64,000 bases of DNA from CAWDVH01 sp963805705 (GCA_963805705.1 CAWDVH010000001.1:2852001-2916000), one strand, 5' to 3'. Positions 1-8,303 are shown, numbered from the stretch's first letter. Notes: generated from the sequence alone by a model not told the origin. Translations and numbers: made by a program.

Positions 1-1
1 C

Positions 2-721
2 TACGTCGCGGCCAGCAGCGCCTCGGACATCAGCACCGTCTCCCAGCGGATCTCCGCGCTCCTGCCCGCGGCCACCGTGACTAACTCCAGTGACCTGGCC
101 CAGGAGGTCACCGGCTCGCTGGCCAGTACCTCCAGCCTGGCGAACAACCTCGGCAAGTGGCTCGCGATCGCGGTGCTGGCCGCGGCGTTCCTGCTCGCCA
201 GCCTCCTGACCATGTCGGCCGTCTCCCGGCGGGTCCGCGAGTTCGGCACGCTCAAGGCTCTCGGCTGGCACAGCCGCCGGATCGTCGGCCAGGTCATGGG
301 CGAGTCCGTGGTGATAGGCATCGTCGGCGGCATCATAGGCGTCGGGCTCGGCCTGCTCGGCGCCAACCTGGTGTCCAGGCTCTCCCCGCCGCTGTCGGCG
401 TCGATCGGCCAGACGACCGGCAGCGCCACCCCGGGAGGTGCGCGCGCCTTCGGTGGCGGCGGTGGCGGCTTCGGTGGCGGCGGTGGCGGCGGGTTCGGTG
501 GTGGTGGTGGTGGCGGCGGCGGCGGCTTCGGCGGCGGTTTCCGGCGGTTCGCGGCCAACGAGAGCCACACGGTGGCCGTGCACCTCACCGCGCCGGTCAC
601 GCTGACCGCGATTGCCCTCGCGGTCGTCCTGGCGATCGCCGGCGGCCTGATCGCGGGCATGTTCGGCGGCTGGCGAGCCGCCCGGCTCCGCCCGGCGGCG
701 GCCCTGGCCAGGGTGGAATGA
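2..721 (+). CDS. FtsX-like ABC transporter permease, C-terminal part (5' end outside window)
   Basis: The frame is open from base 2, so the gene starts upstream of the window. The visible 239 residues contain the last three membrane segments of an FtsX/MacB-type permease: a helix after the KWLAIAVLAAAF stretch, the typical cytoplasmic RRVREFGTLKALGW motif, a second helix (VVIGIVGGIIGVGLGLL) and a final helix ending in WRAARLRPAAALARVE, the usual family C-terminus. Between the last two helices sits an unusual glycine-rich insert at about 440-545, made of repeated GGGGGGF-like units. The ATPase gene follows 55 bases downstream, so the two probably form one exporter. The substrate cannot be told from the sequence. 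Confidence 0.88.
   Translation, partial: YVAASSASDISTVSQRISALLPAATVTNSSDLAQEVTGSLASTSSLANNLGKWLAIAVLAAAFLLASLLTMSAVSRRVREFGTLKALGWHSRRIVGQVMGESVVIGIVGGIIGVGLGLLGANLVSRLSPPLSASIGQTTGSATPGGARAFGGGGGGFGGGGGGGFGGGGGGGGGGFGGGFRRFAANESHTVAVHLTAPVTLTAIALAVVLAIAGGLIAGMFGGWRAARLRPAAALARVE
440..545 (+). repeat. Glycine-codon (GGN) repeat inside the permease gene
   Basis: Runs of ggc/ggt codons interrupted by ttc (Phe) encode poly-glycine blocks with regularly spaced Phe. The insert lies between the last two predicted membrane helices of the permease. It is low-complexity and could change length by slippage. Confidence 0.85.
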
Positions 722-776
722 GCAGGCCAGGACCGGGCACGCTGGCCGATCCCGCGGATGAACTGGAGAGGAACCC

Positions 777-1469
777 ATGTACAAGCTGACCGGCGTGACC
801 AAGAACTATCAGAAGGGCCGTACCACCGTGGCCGCCCTTCAGGGGGTGGACCTGGTCATCGAGGATGGCGAATGGCTGGCCATCCAGGGTCCGACTGGGC
901 ATGGCAAGACCACGCTGCTGCAGATGCTCGGCGGCCTCGACCGGCCGACATCCGGGATTGTCGACTTCGACGGCCGGGACCTGGCCCAGCTGCGCGAAGG
1001 CCAGATCACCGACGTTCGCGCCGCCTCGATGGGGTTCATCTTCCAGACGTTCAACCTGGTCCCCACGCTGAACGCGCAGGAGAACGTGGAGACCGCCCTG
1101 GTCCCGCTGGGCGTCTCCACCGCCGAGCGCCGCTCACGGGCCGCCAGGGCTCTTGAGGATGTCGGGCTTGGCGACCGGCTCCGGCACCTGCCCTCTGAGC
1201 TGTCCGGCGGCCAGCAGCAGCGCGTGGCGATTGCCCGTGCGCTGGTGAAGGAGCCCAGGGTCCTGCTGGCCGACGAGCCGACCGGCAACCTCGATGAGGG
1301 CACCAGAGACGAGATCATCGCGCTGCTCGAGAAGCTCTGGCGGGAGCTAAAACTGACGCTGATCCTCGTGACGCACGACAGTTCCGTCGCCCGCCGGGCT
1401 CAGCGAGTCGGCATCATGCAGGGCGGCAAGCTCTCGATCAGGCAGGACACGCGGCACGCCTCGACGTGA
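777..1469 (+). CDS. ABC transporter ATP-binding protein (MacB/LolD type)
   Basis: A 230-residue ATPase that would energise the FtsX-type permease encoded just upstream. Walker A is GPTGHGKTT (about residues 38-46), an acceptable variant of GxxGxGK(S/T). The Q-loop is FQTFNLVPTL, the signature is LSGGQQQR, Walker B is VLLADEPTGNLDE and the switch His is in LVTHD. Length and motif spacing match the LolD/MacB/FtsE group. The start is ATG, with gagaggaa 4-5 bases upstream. Being downstream of the permease gene with a short gap, it is probably cotranscribed with it. Confidence 0.93.
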   Translation: MYKLTGVTKNYQKGRTTVAALQGVDLVIEDGEWLAIQGPTGHGKTTLLQMLGGLDRPTSGIVDFDGRDLAQLREGQITDVRAASMGFIFQTFNLVPTLNAQENVETALVPLGVSTAERRSRAARALEDVGLGDRLRHLPSELSGGQQQRVAIARALVKEPRVLLADEPTGNLDEGTRDEIIALLEKLWRELKLTLILVTHDSSVARRAQRVGIMQGGKLSIRQDTRHAST

Positions 1470-1503
1470 CGAGCCTGGTGCATGCCCCCCGGACTGGTCA
1501 CTA

Positions 1504-1541
1504 GCCGCTGCCTCGCAGCCCGGTCGCTGCGTGGCAGCGGC
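1504..1541. terminator. Hairpin between convergent genes
   Basis: A 9-bp stem GCCGCTGCC/GGCAGCGGC, a T-T mismatch, a further 6-bp stem CGCAGC/GCTGCG and a 6-base loop. It lies between the convergent ABC ATPase and SpoIIE-type genes. There is no U-tract, as is common in GC-rich actinomycetes. Confidence 0.6.
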
Positions 1542-1599
1542 CTTCGGCCGTGCGGCGTGCCGCCCTACGTCCTGAGGTACGCGGCGTGAGCCGCGCGGC

Positions 1600-3684
1600 T
1601 CACTTATCGTGCGGCAGCGGCTGCTCGCACCAGACGACCTTGCCGGACAGCGTGCGGCGCGCGCCCCAGCGCTGGGCCATCTGGCTCACGACCTGGAGCC
1701 CCCGGCCTCGCTCATCCTCCTCGCCCGGATGCCGCACCCTCGGCAGCGCCGCGGAGTTATCGAGGACCTCGCAGACGAGGCCGCCCTCCAGGATCAGCCG
1801 CAGCCCGATCTTGCCCTGGGCATACCGGACAGCATTGGTGACCAGCTCCGAAACGAGCAGCTCCGTGGTGGGAATCAGGTCTTCCAGGCCCCACTGCCGC
1901 AGCGGCCGCCGGATCAGGACGCGCGCCCGGCGCGCCGAGGTCAGCTCGGCGGGCAGCTTCCACGTAACGTGACGATCGGCGGGGATCCGGTTGAGCCTGG
2001 CGATGAGCACGGCGATGTCGTCGCGCTGGGTGTCGGCGTACACGCCGGCCAGCGTGGCCTTGCACAGATCCTCCAGCGGGCGCGAGGCCGACCCCGGCCC
2101 GAAGATCTCGCGCAGCAGCGCGAGCCCCTCGTCGATGTCCCTGGTGCGCTTCTCGACCAGGCCGTCGGTGTACAGGACGAGCAGGCTGCCGTCATCGATC
2201 TTCAGCACCCGGCTCTGGATCGGCCCGGCGCCGATCCCGAGCGGCGGGGCAGGCGAGACATCGAGCAGCTCGTTGGTGCCGTCCGGGCGGACCAGCAGCG
2301 GGGGCAGATGGCCGGCCGAGGCAACCTCGCAGGTCCCATCCACGGCATCGAAGATCGCGTAGACGCACGTGGCGAAGTGCGGCTCGCGGGCGCCGAGTTC
2401 CTGCATGAGCTCATCCAGCAGCTGCAGGGTCTCCGCCGGCGGCAGCTCCAGCATGGCCAGGGTGTGGATCGCCGTGCGCAGCCTGCCCATCGTGACGGCC
2501 GCCCGCACTCCGTGTCCCGCGACATCGCCGACCACCAGGGCCACGCGGCCGCCCGGCAGGGCGATCGACTCATACCAGTCCCCGCCGACCTCGATCAGCT
2601 TGCTGCCCGGCAGGTAACGATGACGCACCTCCACCGACGAGGGCGCGGACAGGCCCGTCGGCAGCAGGCTCCGCTGCAGCGTGAGTGCGGTGGCGCGCTC
2701 CCTGGTGAACCTGCGGGCGTTGTCGATGAACATCGCCGCCTGGGAGGCGAATTCCATGCCGATCTCAGTGTCGTAGGCATCGAAACGGCGGTTGCCGACC
2801 TGCCGGATACAGACAAAGAAACCAAGCATGGTGTCCCTGGCGATCAGCGGCAGCAGCAGCATCGACACGCCGGACAGCAGCCTGGCCACCGGCCTGCGCA
2901 GCCAGGCCGTCGCGATGCTGGCGGCATCGGCGGGGGACATGACCTCGCGGACCGGCTCCCTGGTCTCCATGCACCGCGTGTACGGGGTGTCCGGCGGATA
3001 GCGCAGGATCTCGCCGGCCGGGAAGGTCGCCTCCCAGCCGGGATCGCCGTCATCGTGAGCGATCGCCACCCGCCGGAACAGGACCGACCGGTCCGAGGAC
3101 TCGGCCAGGAACTCGTCCTCGCCCACGATGCTCTCGAGGATCAGCAGGCCGACCGAATTGCAGAAATGCGGGACCACGATCTGGGCCAGCTCTGGCGCCA
3201 TCTGCTCGATGTCCAGCTCGCCGCCGATCCGCTTGAACGCGCCGTCGAGCATCGCCCGCCGCATCACGGCCGGATCGAGGAATCGCTCCTCCACCGCCAG
3301 CGGAACGCGCAGGACCGCGATCGCGGCCAGGTCGGTGTCGGCCGACCGCACCGGCTGCACCGTGACGATAACGTTGGCCTGCGTTCCCCTGGCCGTCCTG
3401 AGGGTGAGGACCGTCGTGCCCTCGCGGTCGGAGCAGGCGGCATCAATGAGCCCCTGAAGGGCGGCGGAATGAGCGGCCGGATCGGTCAGCAGGCTGCCGA
3501 GCTCCGAGCCCAGCAGCGTTCCCGGCGGCTCAGCGAGAAGGTCGGCCGCACTGCGGTCATGCTGCAGGATCCGGCCCGTCTTGTCGATGCCGAGGATGAA
3601 CGTCTGGGCCGACGTGCTCGAAAGGAGACCGGAGATCTCGCCCGTCCCTGCTGCCACCCGAGCGTTCCCTTCCGACGAGGCCAC
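1600..3684 (-). CDS. PAS-GAF-PP2C (SpoIIE/RsbU-type) phosphatase fused to an RsbW-like ATPase domain
   Basis: A 694-residue multidomain switch protein starting at GTG. In order: a PAS-like domain (about 25-130, FILGIDKTGRILQHD), a GAF-like domain (about 160-330), a PP2C/SpoIIE phosphatase (about 345-545, with metal-binding Asp in GGDWYE and GDVAGHG) and a C-terminal GHKL ATPase (about 570-690) with N-box ELLVSELVTNAVRYA, G1 box EVLDNS and G2-like GRGLQVV. Family knowledge: such proteins dephosphorylate and/or phosphorylate anti-sigma-factor antagonists in partner-switching cascades, with the sensor domains controlling activity. No sigma/anti-sigma partner is adjacent, so the target is unknown. 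Streptomyces-like genomes encode many of these orphans. Confidence 0.92.
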   Translation of the reverse strand: MASSEGNARVAAGTGEISGLLSSTSAQTFILGIDKTGRILQHDRSAADLLAEPPGTLLGSELGSLLTDPAAHSAALQGLIDAACSDREGTTVLTLRTARGTQANVIVTVQPVRSADTDLAAIAVLRVPLAVEERFLDPAVMRRAMLDGAFKRIGGELDIEQMAPELAQIVVPHFCNSVGLLILESIVGEDEFLAESSDRSVLFRRVAIAHDDGDPGWEATFPAGEILRYPPDTPYTRCMETREPVREVMSPADAASIATAWLRRPVARLLSGVSMLLLPLIARDTMLGFFVCIRQVGNRRFDAYDTEIGMEFASQAAMFIDNARRFTRERATALTLQRSLLPTGLSAPSSVEVRHRYLPGSKLIEVGGDWYESIALPGGRVALVVGDVAGHGVRAAVTMGRLRTAIHTLAMLELPPAETLQLLDELMQELGAREPHFATCVYAIFDAVDGTCEVASAGHLPPLLVRPDGTNELLDVSPAPPLGIGAGPIQSRVLKIDDGSLLVLYTDGLVEKRTRDIDEGLALLREIFGPGSASRPLEDLCKATLAGVYADTQRDDIAVLIARLNRIPADRHVTWKLPAELTSARRARVLIRRPLRQWGLEDLIPTTELLVSELVTNAVRYAQGKIGLRLILEGGLVCEVLDNSAALPRVRHPGEEDERGRGLQVVSQMAQRWGARRTLSGKVVWCEQPLPHDK

Positions 3685-3693
3685 GGTTCGTGC

Positions 3694-3728
3694 TTCTCAT
3701 TATGGAACACGCTCTTTCATATTGAGAA
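3694..3728. promoter_or_regulatory. AT-rich inverted repeat in a divergent promoter
   Basis: TTCTCATTAT (3694-3703) and ATATTGAGAA (3719-3728) are inverted repeats matching at 9 of 10 positions, spaced by 15 bases. They lie in an AT-rich island between the divergent phosphatase and sugar-kinase genes, 10 bases upstream of the phosphatase GTG. The spacing suits an operator. No specific regulator can be named. Confidence 0.45.
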
Positions 3729-3833
3729 ATAACTACTCACTCGCCTGGTGCGACTTCCGATGCGCTTAGGCCGCCGCACCGAAGACGTGCCACCGATGAT
3801 GTGCCGCCGAGATGACAGACACTAGATGCAGAG

Positions 3834-4790
3834 ATGCTGGAGCACATGACGATAGCCCGCGATCGCCCCCGGATTGCTGTCATCGGCAGCCTGAACATGG
3901 ATGTCTGCGTCGCGGTTCCCCGCCTGCCGGGGCCGGGGGAGACGGTGCTCGGATCGGGAGCCGCCATCGCCGCGGGCGGCAAGGGCGCGAACCAGGCGGT
4001 CGCCGCCGCCCGACTCGGCGCCGCGGTGCGGATGGCTGGGTGCATCGGAGACGATGAGTTCGGGGCGAGGGTCAGATCCTGGCTCGTGCCCGAGAAGGTG
4101 GACATCGACGGCGTCCGCGCCGTCACCGGCAGCGCTACCGGCGTGGCGCTGATCACCGTCGACGAGGCGGGCGAGAACACCATTGCCGTGGCGCCCGGCG
4201 CCAACTCGCTGGCCGGGGAACCGGAGATCGCCGCGGCGCTGACCGGCTCCTGCGACCTGCTGGTGGCCTCTGCGGAGATCCCCGCCGCCACCCTGGCGTC
4301 GGCGCTCGCCGCGGCCAGGGCCGCCCGGCTGCCCTGCCTGCTCAACCTGGCTCCGGCGCCGGGCGAGGCCCGCGCGCTGCTGCGAGCCGGTGTGGACTGG
4401 CTCGTCGTGAACGAGTCTGAGGCGGCCGCGATCCTGCGCCGGGCGGTCAGCGGGCTCGAGGCGGCCGCTCGCGCGGCGCGAGATCTCTGCGAGCTGGGCG
4501 CGGTCCGTGCCGTCGTCACGGCGGGCTCGCACGGCGCTGCCCTGGCGGGAGCCGCCCGGGCCCAGGCCATCGCCGGCTTTCCCGTGGTCAGCGTAGACAG
4601 CGCGGGCGCTGGCGATGCATTCGCGGGCGCACTGGCCGTAGCGCTGGCCGCGGGCCAGCCGGCCGGCGCGGCAGTGCGCCTGGCCTGCGCCGCGGGTGCC
4701 ACCGCGGTCACCCGCCGCGGCGCTGCGGCCGCGCTGCCCGGCCCGCAGCAGATCCTCGCGGCGACCGGGCTGCGCTGGCCGCTTCCGTGA
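3834..4790 (+). CDS. Ribokinase-like PfkB-family sugar kinase
   Basis: 318 residues, the usual ribokinase length. The N-terminal PfkB signature VIGSLNMD is followed by the substrate-binding GGKGANQAVAAARLGA motif (about residues 43-58). The C-terminal signature DSAGAGDAFAGALA holds the anion hole and catalytic Asp. These fit ATP-dependent phosphorylation of ribose or a related pentose or nucleoside. Two ATGs are possible. The one at 3834 has TAGATG five bases before it (leaderless). The one at 3849 has GGAG six bases before it and gives the more usual N-terminus. The 3' end overlaps the convergent siderophore-interacting gene by 83 bases. No sugar transporter is adjacent. Confidence 0.85.
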   Translation: MLEHMTIARDRPRIAVIGSLNMDVCVAVPRLPGPGETVLGSGAAIAAGGKGANQAVAAARLGAAVRMAGCIGDDEFGARVRSWLVPEKVDIDGVRAVTGSATGVALITVDEAGENTIAVAPGANSLAGEPEIAAALTGSCDLLVASAEIPAATLASALAAARAARLPCLLNLAPAPGEARALLRAGVDWLVVNESEAAAILRRAVSGLEAAARAARDLCELGAVRAVVTAGSHGAALAGAARAQAIAGFPVVSVDSAGAGDAFAGALAVALAAGQPAGAAVRLACAAGATAVTRRGAAAALPGPQQILAATGLRWPLP

Positions 4791-5604
4791 TTTCCCGGCC
4801 AGCGGCCCTCAGGCGTCCCTGGCCAGGCTCACCGTGGCCGGCGTTGGCCCGCCCGCGCCCCCAGTACGCCTTCGGCGATACCTGATCCGGCGAGAGGCCG
4901 CGGTCGCCCAGCACGTCACGCAGCACCGAGACCACCTTGGCCTCCCCGAGCAGGTAGGCGTGCCCGTTGCCGGGCGGCAGCTCGACTTCTGCGGCCTCGG
5001 CCGCCAGGGCGGCCTGGTCGCCCGCTGGACGGCCCAGCCGGTGCAGCCAGCTGATCCTGGTCCGCGCCGGGGCGGAGAGTTCCTGCTCGTCATCGGGATC
5101 GGGCACCTCGAGCAGCAGCGTCGCGGAGGAGTCGCCCGGCAGTGACTCGGTCATCGCGAAGATCGCCGGAAGCGCCGACTCATCGCCGATGAACAGGTGC
5201 CAGTCCGCCGATACCGATGGCGTGATCTTCCCGCGCGGGCCGATGCCCTCGATCCGGTCGCCGGGGCGGGCCGAGCGCACCCAGCGCTCGCCGGGCCCGG
5301 TGCCATGCAGCACGACGTCCAGCGTCAGCAGGAGCTTGTCGCGATCCAGCGAGCGGATCGTGTAACGCCGCCGGACGGGACGGTTGCCGTCCACCGCCAC
5401 CATCAGCATGATGTCCTGGCCGGGTGCGTACCGGAAGTCGGCAAGCTCGGCCGCTGTCAGCTGCAGCCGCTGGACGCTCGGCGACAGCCGATGCGACCCT
5501 GCTACCTCCAGCGGCAGCCGGGACGTTCCCGCGAGCGACCCGGACAGCTCGGCGAACGGGTCGTCCAGCGTCAGCCGCGTGCTGTCGGGCAGTGAATCAG
5601 CCAT
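4708..5604 (-). CDS. Siderophore-interacting protein (FAD-dependent ferric-siderophore reductase, SIP family)
   Basis: 298 residues from the ATG at 5604, chosen because GGAAGG lies 11 bases upstream. An upstream in-frame start at 5658 would add a poorly supported 18 residues. RPVRRRYTIRS (FAD binding), the GTGPGERWVRSARPGDRI stretch, FIGDESALPAI and the C-terminal KAYWGRGRANAGHGEP are hallmarks of the family. Its members release iron from ferric siderophores by NAD(P)H/FAD reduction in the cytoplasm. The family normally ends just after this last motif. Here about 35 Arg/Ala-rich residues follow, encoded antisense to the kinase gene, so loss of the original stop is likely. Confidence 0.88.
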   Translation of the reverse strand: MADSLPDSTRLTLDDPFAELSGSLAGTSRLPLEVAGSHRLSPSVQRLQLTAAELADFRYAPGQDIMLMVAVDGNRPVRRRYTIRSLDRDKLLLTLDVVLHGTGPGERWVRSARPGDRIEGIGPRGKITPSVSADWHLFIGDESALPAIFAMTESLPGDSSATLLLEVPDPDDEQELSAPARTRISWLHRLGRPAGDQAALAAEAAEVELPPGNGHAYLLGEAKVVSVLRDVLGDRGLSPDQVSPKAYWGRGRANAGHGEPGQGRLRAAGREITEAASAARSPRGSAAGRAARPQRRGG

Positions 5605-5648
5605 GAGATAGTCAGCCTTCCGATTCTGGCAGGTCCGGGACGGCAGTT

Positions 5649-5734
5649 TAGCTAGCACCGTGTAGCTAGCACCGTGTAGCTAGCTCGCTTAGCTAGCCCC
5701 CGCTTAGCTGGCACCGTCCTAGCGGGCACCGTCT
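5649..5734. repeat. Tandem array of six TAGCTAGC-type units in a divergent intergenic region
   Basis: Six imperfect 13-15-bp units begin at 5649, 5663, 5677, 5690, 5705 and 5720. Units 1 and 2 are identical (TAGCTAGCACCGTG). Units 3 and 4 keep the palindromic core TAGCTAGC or GCTAGC, and units 5 and 6 keep GGCACCGTC. The array lies between the divergent siderophore-reductase and metal-chelate-binding-like genes. It could be an operator array or an expanded repeat. It does not match the 19-bp DtxR/IdeR consensus. Confidence 0.8.
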
Positions 5735-5843
5735 CGCCCAACACCAACACCCACGGCCCGTGCGGGCTTCCCGCCTGCTCAGCCGCCGCCGCCCGCCGCC
5801 CGCCTGGTCGCCCGCCGCCCGGCGTCGTGGCAGTGTGGGCGCA

Positions 5844-6656
5844 ATGGAAGTCGGCGCGATGGAAGGCAGCAGCGCGGCCAGCCGGCCGCCGGTTCCCGAT
5901 GACCTCGCCCTGCCGGTGCGGCTGCCGGCGCTGATCGGCCGCGTGGTGTCGCTGGTGCCCTCGCTGACCGAGACGGTGGCGGCCAGCGCACCCTCACTGC
6001 TGGCCGGCGTGACGGACTGGTGCACCCATCCGCCGGGTCTGCGGGCGGCGCGCATCGGCGGGACGAAGAGCCCCGATGTCGCCGCGATCGTGGCGCTGTC
6101 CCCTGATCTGGTCCTGGCCAATGAGGAGGAGAACAGGCCCGGCGATCTGGCCGAGCTGCGCGCCGCGGGCATCCCGGTGTGGGTGACCAGGGTCCGCAGC
6201 CTGCCCGAGGCGCTGTCCTCGCTGCATCGCCTGCTGACCATCGCGTGCCGCCTGCCCCGGCCGCAATGGCTGGACGCCGCGGCCGCCGCATGGGGACAAG
6301 AGCCCCACGAGCCAGAACGCAGCTCCATCGTGCCCATCTGGCGCCGCCCCTGGATGGTGCTCGGGCGGGACACTTTCGCCGGTGACCTGCTGGCCAGGCT
6401 CGGGGTCGCCAATGTGTACGGGGGCCACCAGGACCGGTATCCGCGGATCGGCATCGAGGAGCTACGCGGGGCGGGCGCCGATCTGGTCGTGCTGCCCGAC
6501 GAGCCCTACCGCTTCGACGCGGCCGACGGCCCCGAAGCATTCCCCGGCATCCCGTGCGCGCTGGTCAGCGGGCGGCACCTGACCTGGTACGGCCCGTCAC
6601 TGGCGGAGGCGCCGGCCGTGCTGGGACGTCAGCTGCGCGCCGCGGCCATCCGGTGA
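5844..6656 (+). CDS. Helical-backbone metal receptor / cobalamin-binding-protein-like (BtuF superfamily)
   Basis: 270 residues from ATG 5844. An in-frame GTG at 5760 would add an Arg-rich tail unlike the family. RVVSLVPSLTETV at the domain start, GVTDWCTHP, KSPDVAAIVALSPDLVLANEEEN and GIPVWVTRVRSLPEAL are the conserved blocks of COG0614 proteins. No signal peptide or lipobox is visible, so this is the cytoplasmic-looking subtype rather than a classical transporter lipoprotein. There is no ABC permease or ATPase next to it. It is divergent from the siderophore-reductase gene, which suggests a metal-chelate theme. The ligand is not determined. Confidence 0.8.
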   Translation: MEVGAMEGSSAASRPPVPDDLALPVRLPALIGRVVSLVPSLTETVAASAPSLLAGVTDWCTHPPGLRAARIGGTKSPDVAAIVALSPDLVLANEEENRPGDLAELRAAGIPVWVTRVRSLPEALSSLHRLLTIACRLPRPQWLDAAAAAWGQEPHEPERSSIVPIWRRPWMVLGRDTFAGDLLARLGVANVYGGHQDRYPRIGIEELRGAGADLVVLPDEPYRFDAADGPEAFPGIPCALVSGRHLTWYGPSLAEAPAVLGRQLRAAAIR

Positions 6657-6854
6657 CCAGGCCGCGGGCATGACGACGCCCCCGGGAGCGAGAGCTCACG
6701 AGGGCGTGTCCAGGCTGGTGTGTGGCCGCCTCTCGGCGAGTGGCGCAACGCGGCTCCAGCCAGACGGTATTCCGCGAAGGCAGATAATGAGGCCCGGGGG
6801 ACACATCACACCAGCGATTGTGATGAACGCCGGACCTCCCCCCGCTATTCCGGC

Positions 6855-7691
6855 TCAGGTGAGATCGAGATCCGCAAGTTCTGCGATCGCGCGGTCGATG
6901 TCATCGAGGGCGCCCCGGCCGAGCAGGAGGACGAAAGGGGTCTCTCCGGCTTCCGCGAGCCGCCGGATGCCGTCAGCGCTGGCCCGCAGGCGGCCCGCTA
7001 CCAGCTCGGGAAACGCGGTGATGTCTCCGGTCCAGCCGTACTCGGCCAGGAACTGGCGCAGCCGCCGCGGACGCGCCGCGAAGTCGGTGAAGCCCTCGGC
7101 CGCGACGACGGACCGGGCATGCAGCGGCACCCACGAGAACGCGGTGTACGCCAGGTCCCACTCGGGCCTGACCGGGGCGGCGAAATCCCAGTCGAAGAAC
7201 CCGGCCAGAGTCCCGTCCCGCCAGGCGGCGTTGTACGGACCGGCGTCGTTGTGCCCGATGATCAGGCCGGGCGACCAGCCGTCGCCGAGGCGCCACACCG
7301 CATTGGGCGAGGGGACGAAGTCTGCGACGGCCTCGTGATAGCGGCGCAGCCAGCGCGCGACCTGGCCGAGCGTCTCGTCTGCATGCACCCATGAGGGCCA
7401 CGGCCTGGCGCTGCCCACGGTCTCGCCGTCGATGAACGTCAGGATCTCCCGGCCCGCCGAATCGATGCCGCGAGCACGCGGCGCACCAGCGAATCCGGCT
7501 GCTTCGAGGTGGTCGAGCAGGGCGTGCACGGCGGGGGTCCAGGGCCCGGCGGCTCGGCGGACAGTGTCGCCCAGCCGGATCGCGCCGCCCGCGTTTCCGC
7601 CGTCCAGCCACTCTCCCTCCGTGTCCCGCTCGTCCTCCGTAACCCGCTCGTCCTCCGTAACCCGCTCGTCCTCCGTGTCCCGCTCGTCCAC
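6855..7691 (-). CDS. Aminoglycoside-phosphotransferase-like (APH/choline kinase fold) protein
   Basis: 278 residues, GTG start. The catalytic HNDAGPYN motif (Brenner-type HxDxxxxN) and the metal-binding FFDWDFA motif identify the APH/choline-kinase fold. The N-lobe is short. Substrates in this family are very diverse, and resistance should not be assumed. The first about 25 residues are an acidic repeat (DERVTE, DERDTE) encoded by 18-bp tandem repeats, so the true start could lie after it, although no better RBS is evident. Confidence 0.8.
   Translation of the reverse strand: MDERDTEDERVTEDERVTEDERDTEGEWLDGGNAGGAIRLGDTVRRAAGPWTPAVHALLDHLEAAGFAGAPRARGIDSAGREILTFIDGETVGSARPWPSWVHADETLGQVARWLRRYHEAVADFVPSPNAVWRLGDGWSPGLIIGHNDAGPYNAAWRDGTLAGFFDWDFAAPVRPEWDLAYTAFSWVPLHARSVVAAEGFTDFAARPRRLRQFLAEYGWTGDITAFPELVAGRLRASADGIRRLAEAGETPFVLLLGRGALDDIDRAIAELADLDLT
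7619..7690. repeat. 18-bp tandem repeat coding for DER(V/D)TE hexapeptides
   Basis: Four near-identical 18-bp units of the form tcctccgtaacccgctcg, varying gtaa/gtgt, run across the 5' end of the APH-like gene on the minus strand. The unit is six codons, so copy-number changes keep the frame. Confidence 0.85.
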
Positions 7692-7813
7692 GAGACGATC
7701 GTGTCACGCGTCAGAGTGGTGCTGGGCGGGAATGACGACGCCCCCGGCGGCCGGCTTCGAGGGGACCCTGCACTACAACCTCGGGCTCAGTGCTCGTAGG
7801 CAAGAATTGGTCA

Positions 7814-8215
7814 GTGATAGAGAGAACAAACCCGCCAGGCCTGCACGAGCCGCCCGGCTACCATCACGTGGTCATCTCTGACGCGACCCGGCTGGTATTT
7901 CTCGCCGGGCAGTGCCCGCTCGACGAGCAGGGCCAGCTCATTGGGCCGGGAGATCTGCAGGCCCAGGTCGGGCAGGTGGCCCGCAACATCATGATCGCGC
8001 TGGCCAGCGCCGGCGCGGTGCCGGCAGCGGTGGTCCGCACGGTGATCTACGTTGTCTCGGCTGACCGTAGCGACCTCGCGGCGGTCTGGACCGCCTTGCG
8101 ATCCTCACCCGTCGCCGAGGCGCTGACGTCGGCGAGCACGCTGCTCGGCGTGGCCCAGCTTGGCTTCCCCGGCCAGCTCGTCGAGGTCGATGTCACTGCG
8201 GCGCTGTCGTCCTGA
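7814..8215 (+). CDS. RidA (YjgF/UK114) family protein
   Basis: 133 residues from GTG 7814, which begins VIERTNPPGLHEP as is usual in the actinobacterial subfamily. An upstream GTG at 7790 adds eight residues and cannot be excluded. YHHVVISDATRLVFLAGQ, DLQAQVGQVARNI and VVRTVIYVV follow the RidA fold. The C-terminus, FPGQLVEVDVTAAL, sits where canonical RidA has a catalytic Arg with an IEIE-like tail; that Arg appears absent here. Canonical RidA hydrolyses reactive enamine/imine intermediates. This looks like a non-canonical Rid subgroup, so the activity is uncertain. Confidence 0.85.
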   Translation: MIERTNPPGLHEPPGYHHVVISDATRLVFLAGQCPLDEQGQLIGPGDLQAQVGQVARNIMIALASAGAVPAAVVRTVIYVVSADRSDLAAVWTALRSSPVAEALTSASTLLGVAQLGFPGQLVEVDVTAALSS

Positions 8216-8303
8216 TCGAGCCTCCTGCTCAGATGACGTCGGCCCCAGGCGGTGGGGATAGTCTGGGCTTTCCAGGTCTAGGCGGTACGAGGAGTGGCTG
8301 CCG

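Noticed and set aside
1609..3732. 707-residue plus-strand frame opposite the SpoIIE-type gene
   Set aside because: Compositionally biased shadow; the opposite strand carries well-ordered PAS, GAF, PP2C and ATPase motifs.
5649..5734. DtxR/IdeR iron box in the siderophore-gene promoter
   Set aside because: The TAGCTAGC units do not give the 19-bp TTAGGTTAG-type palindrome; kept only as an unexplained repeat array.
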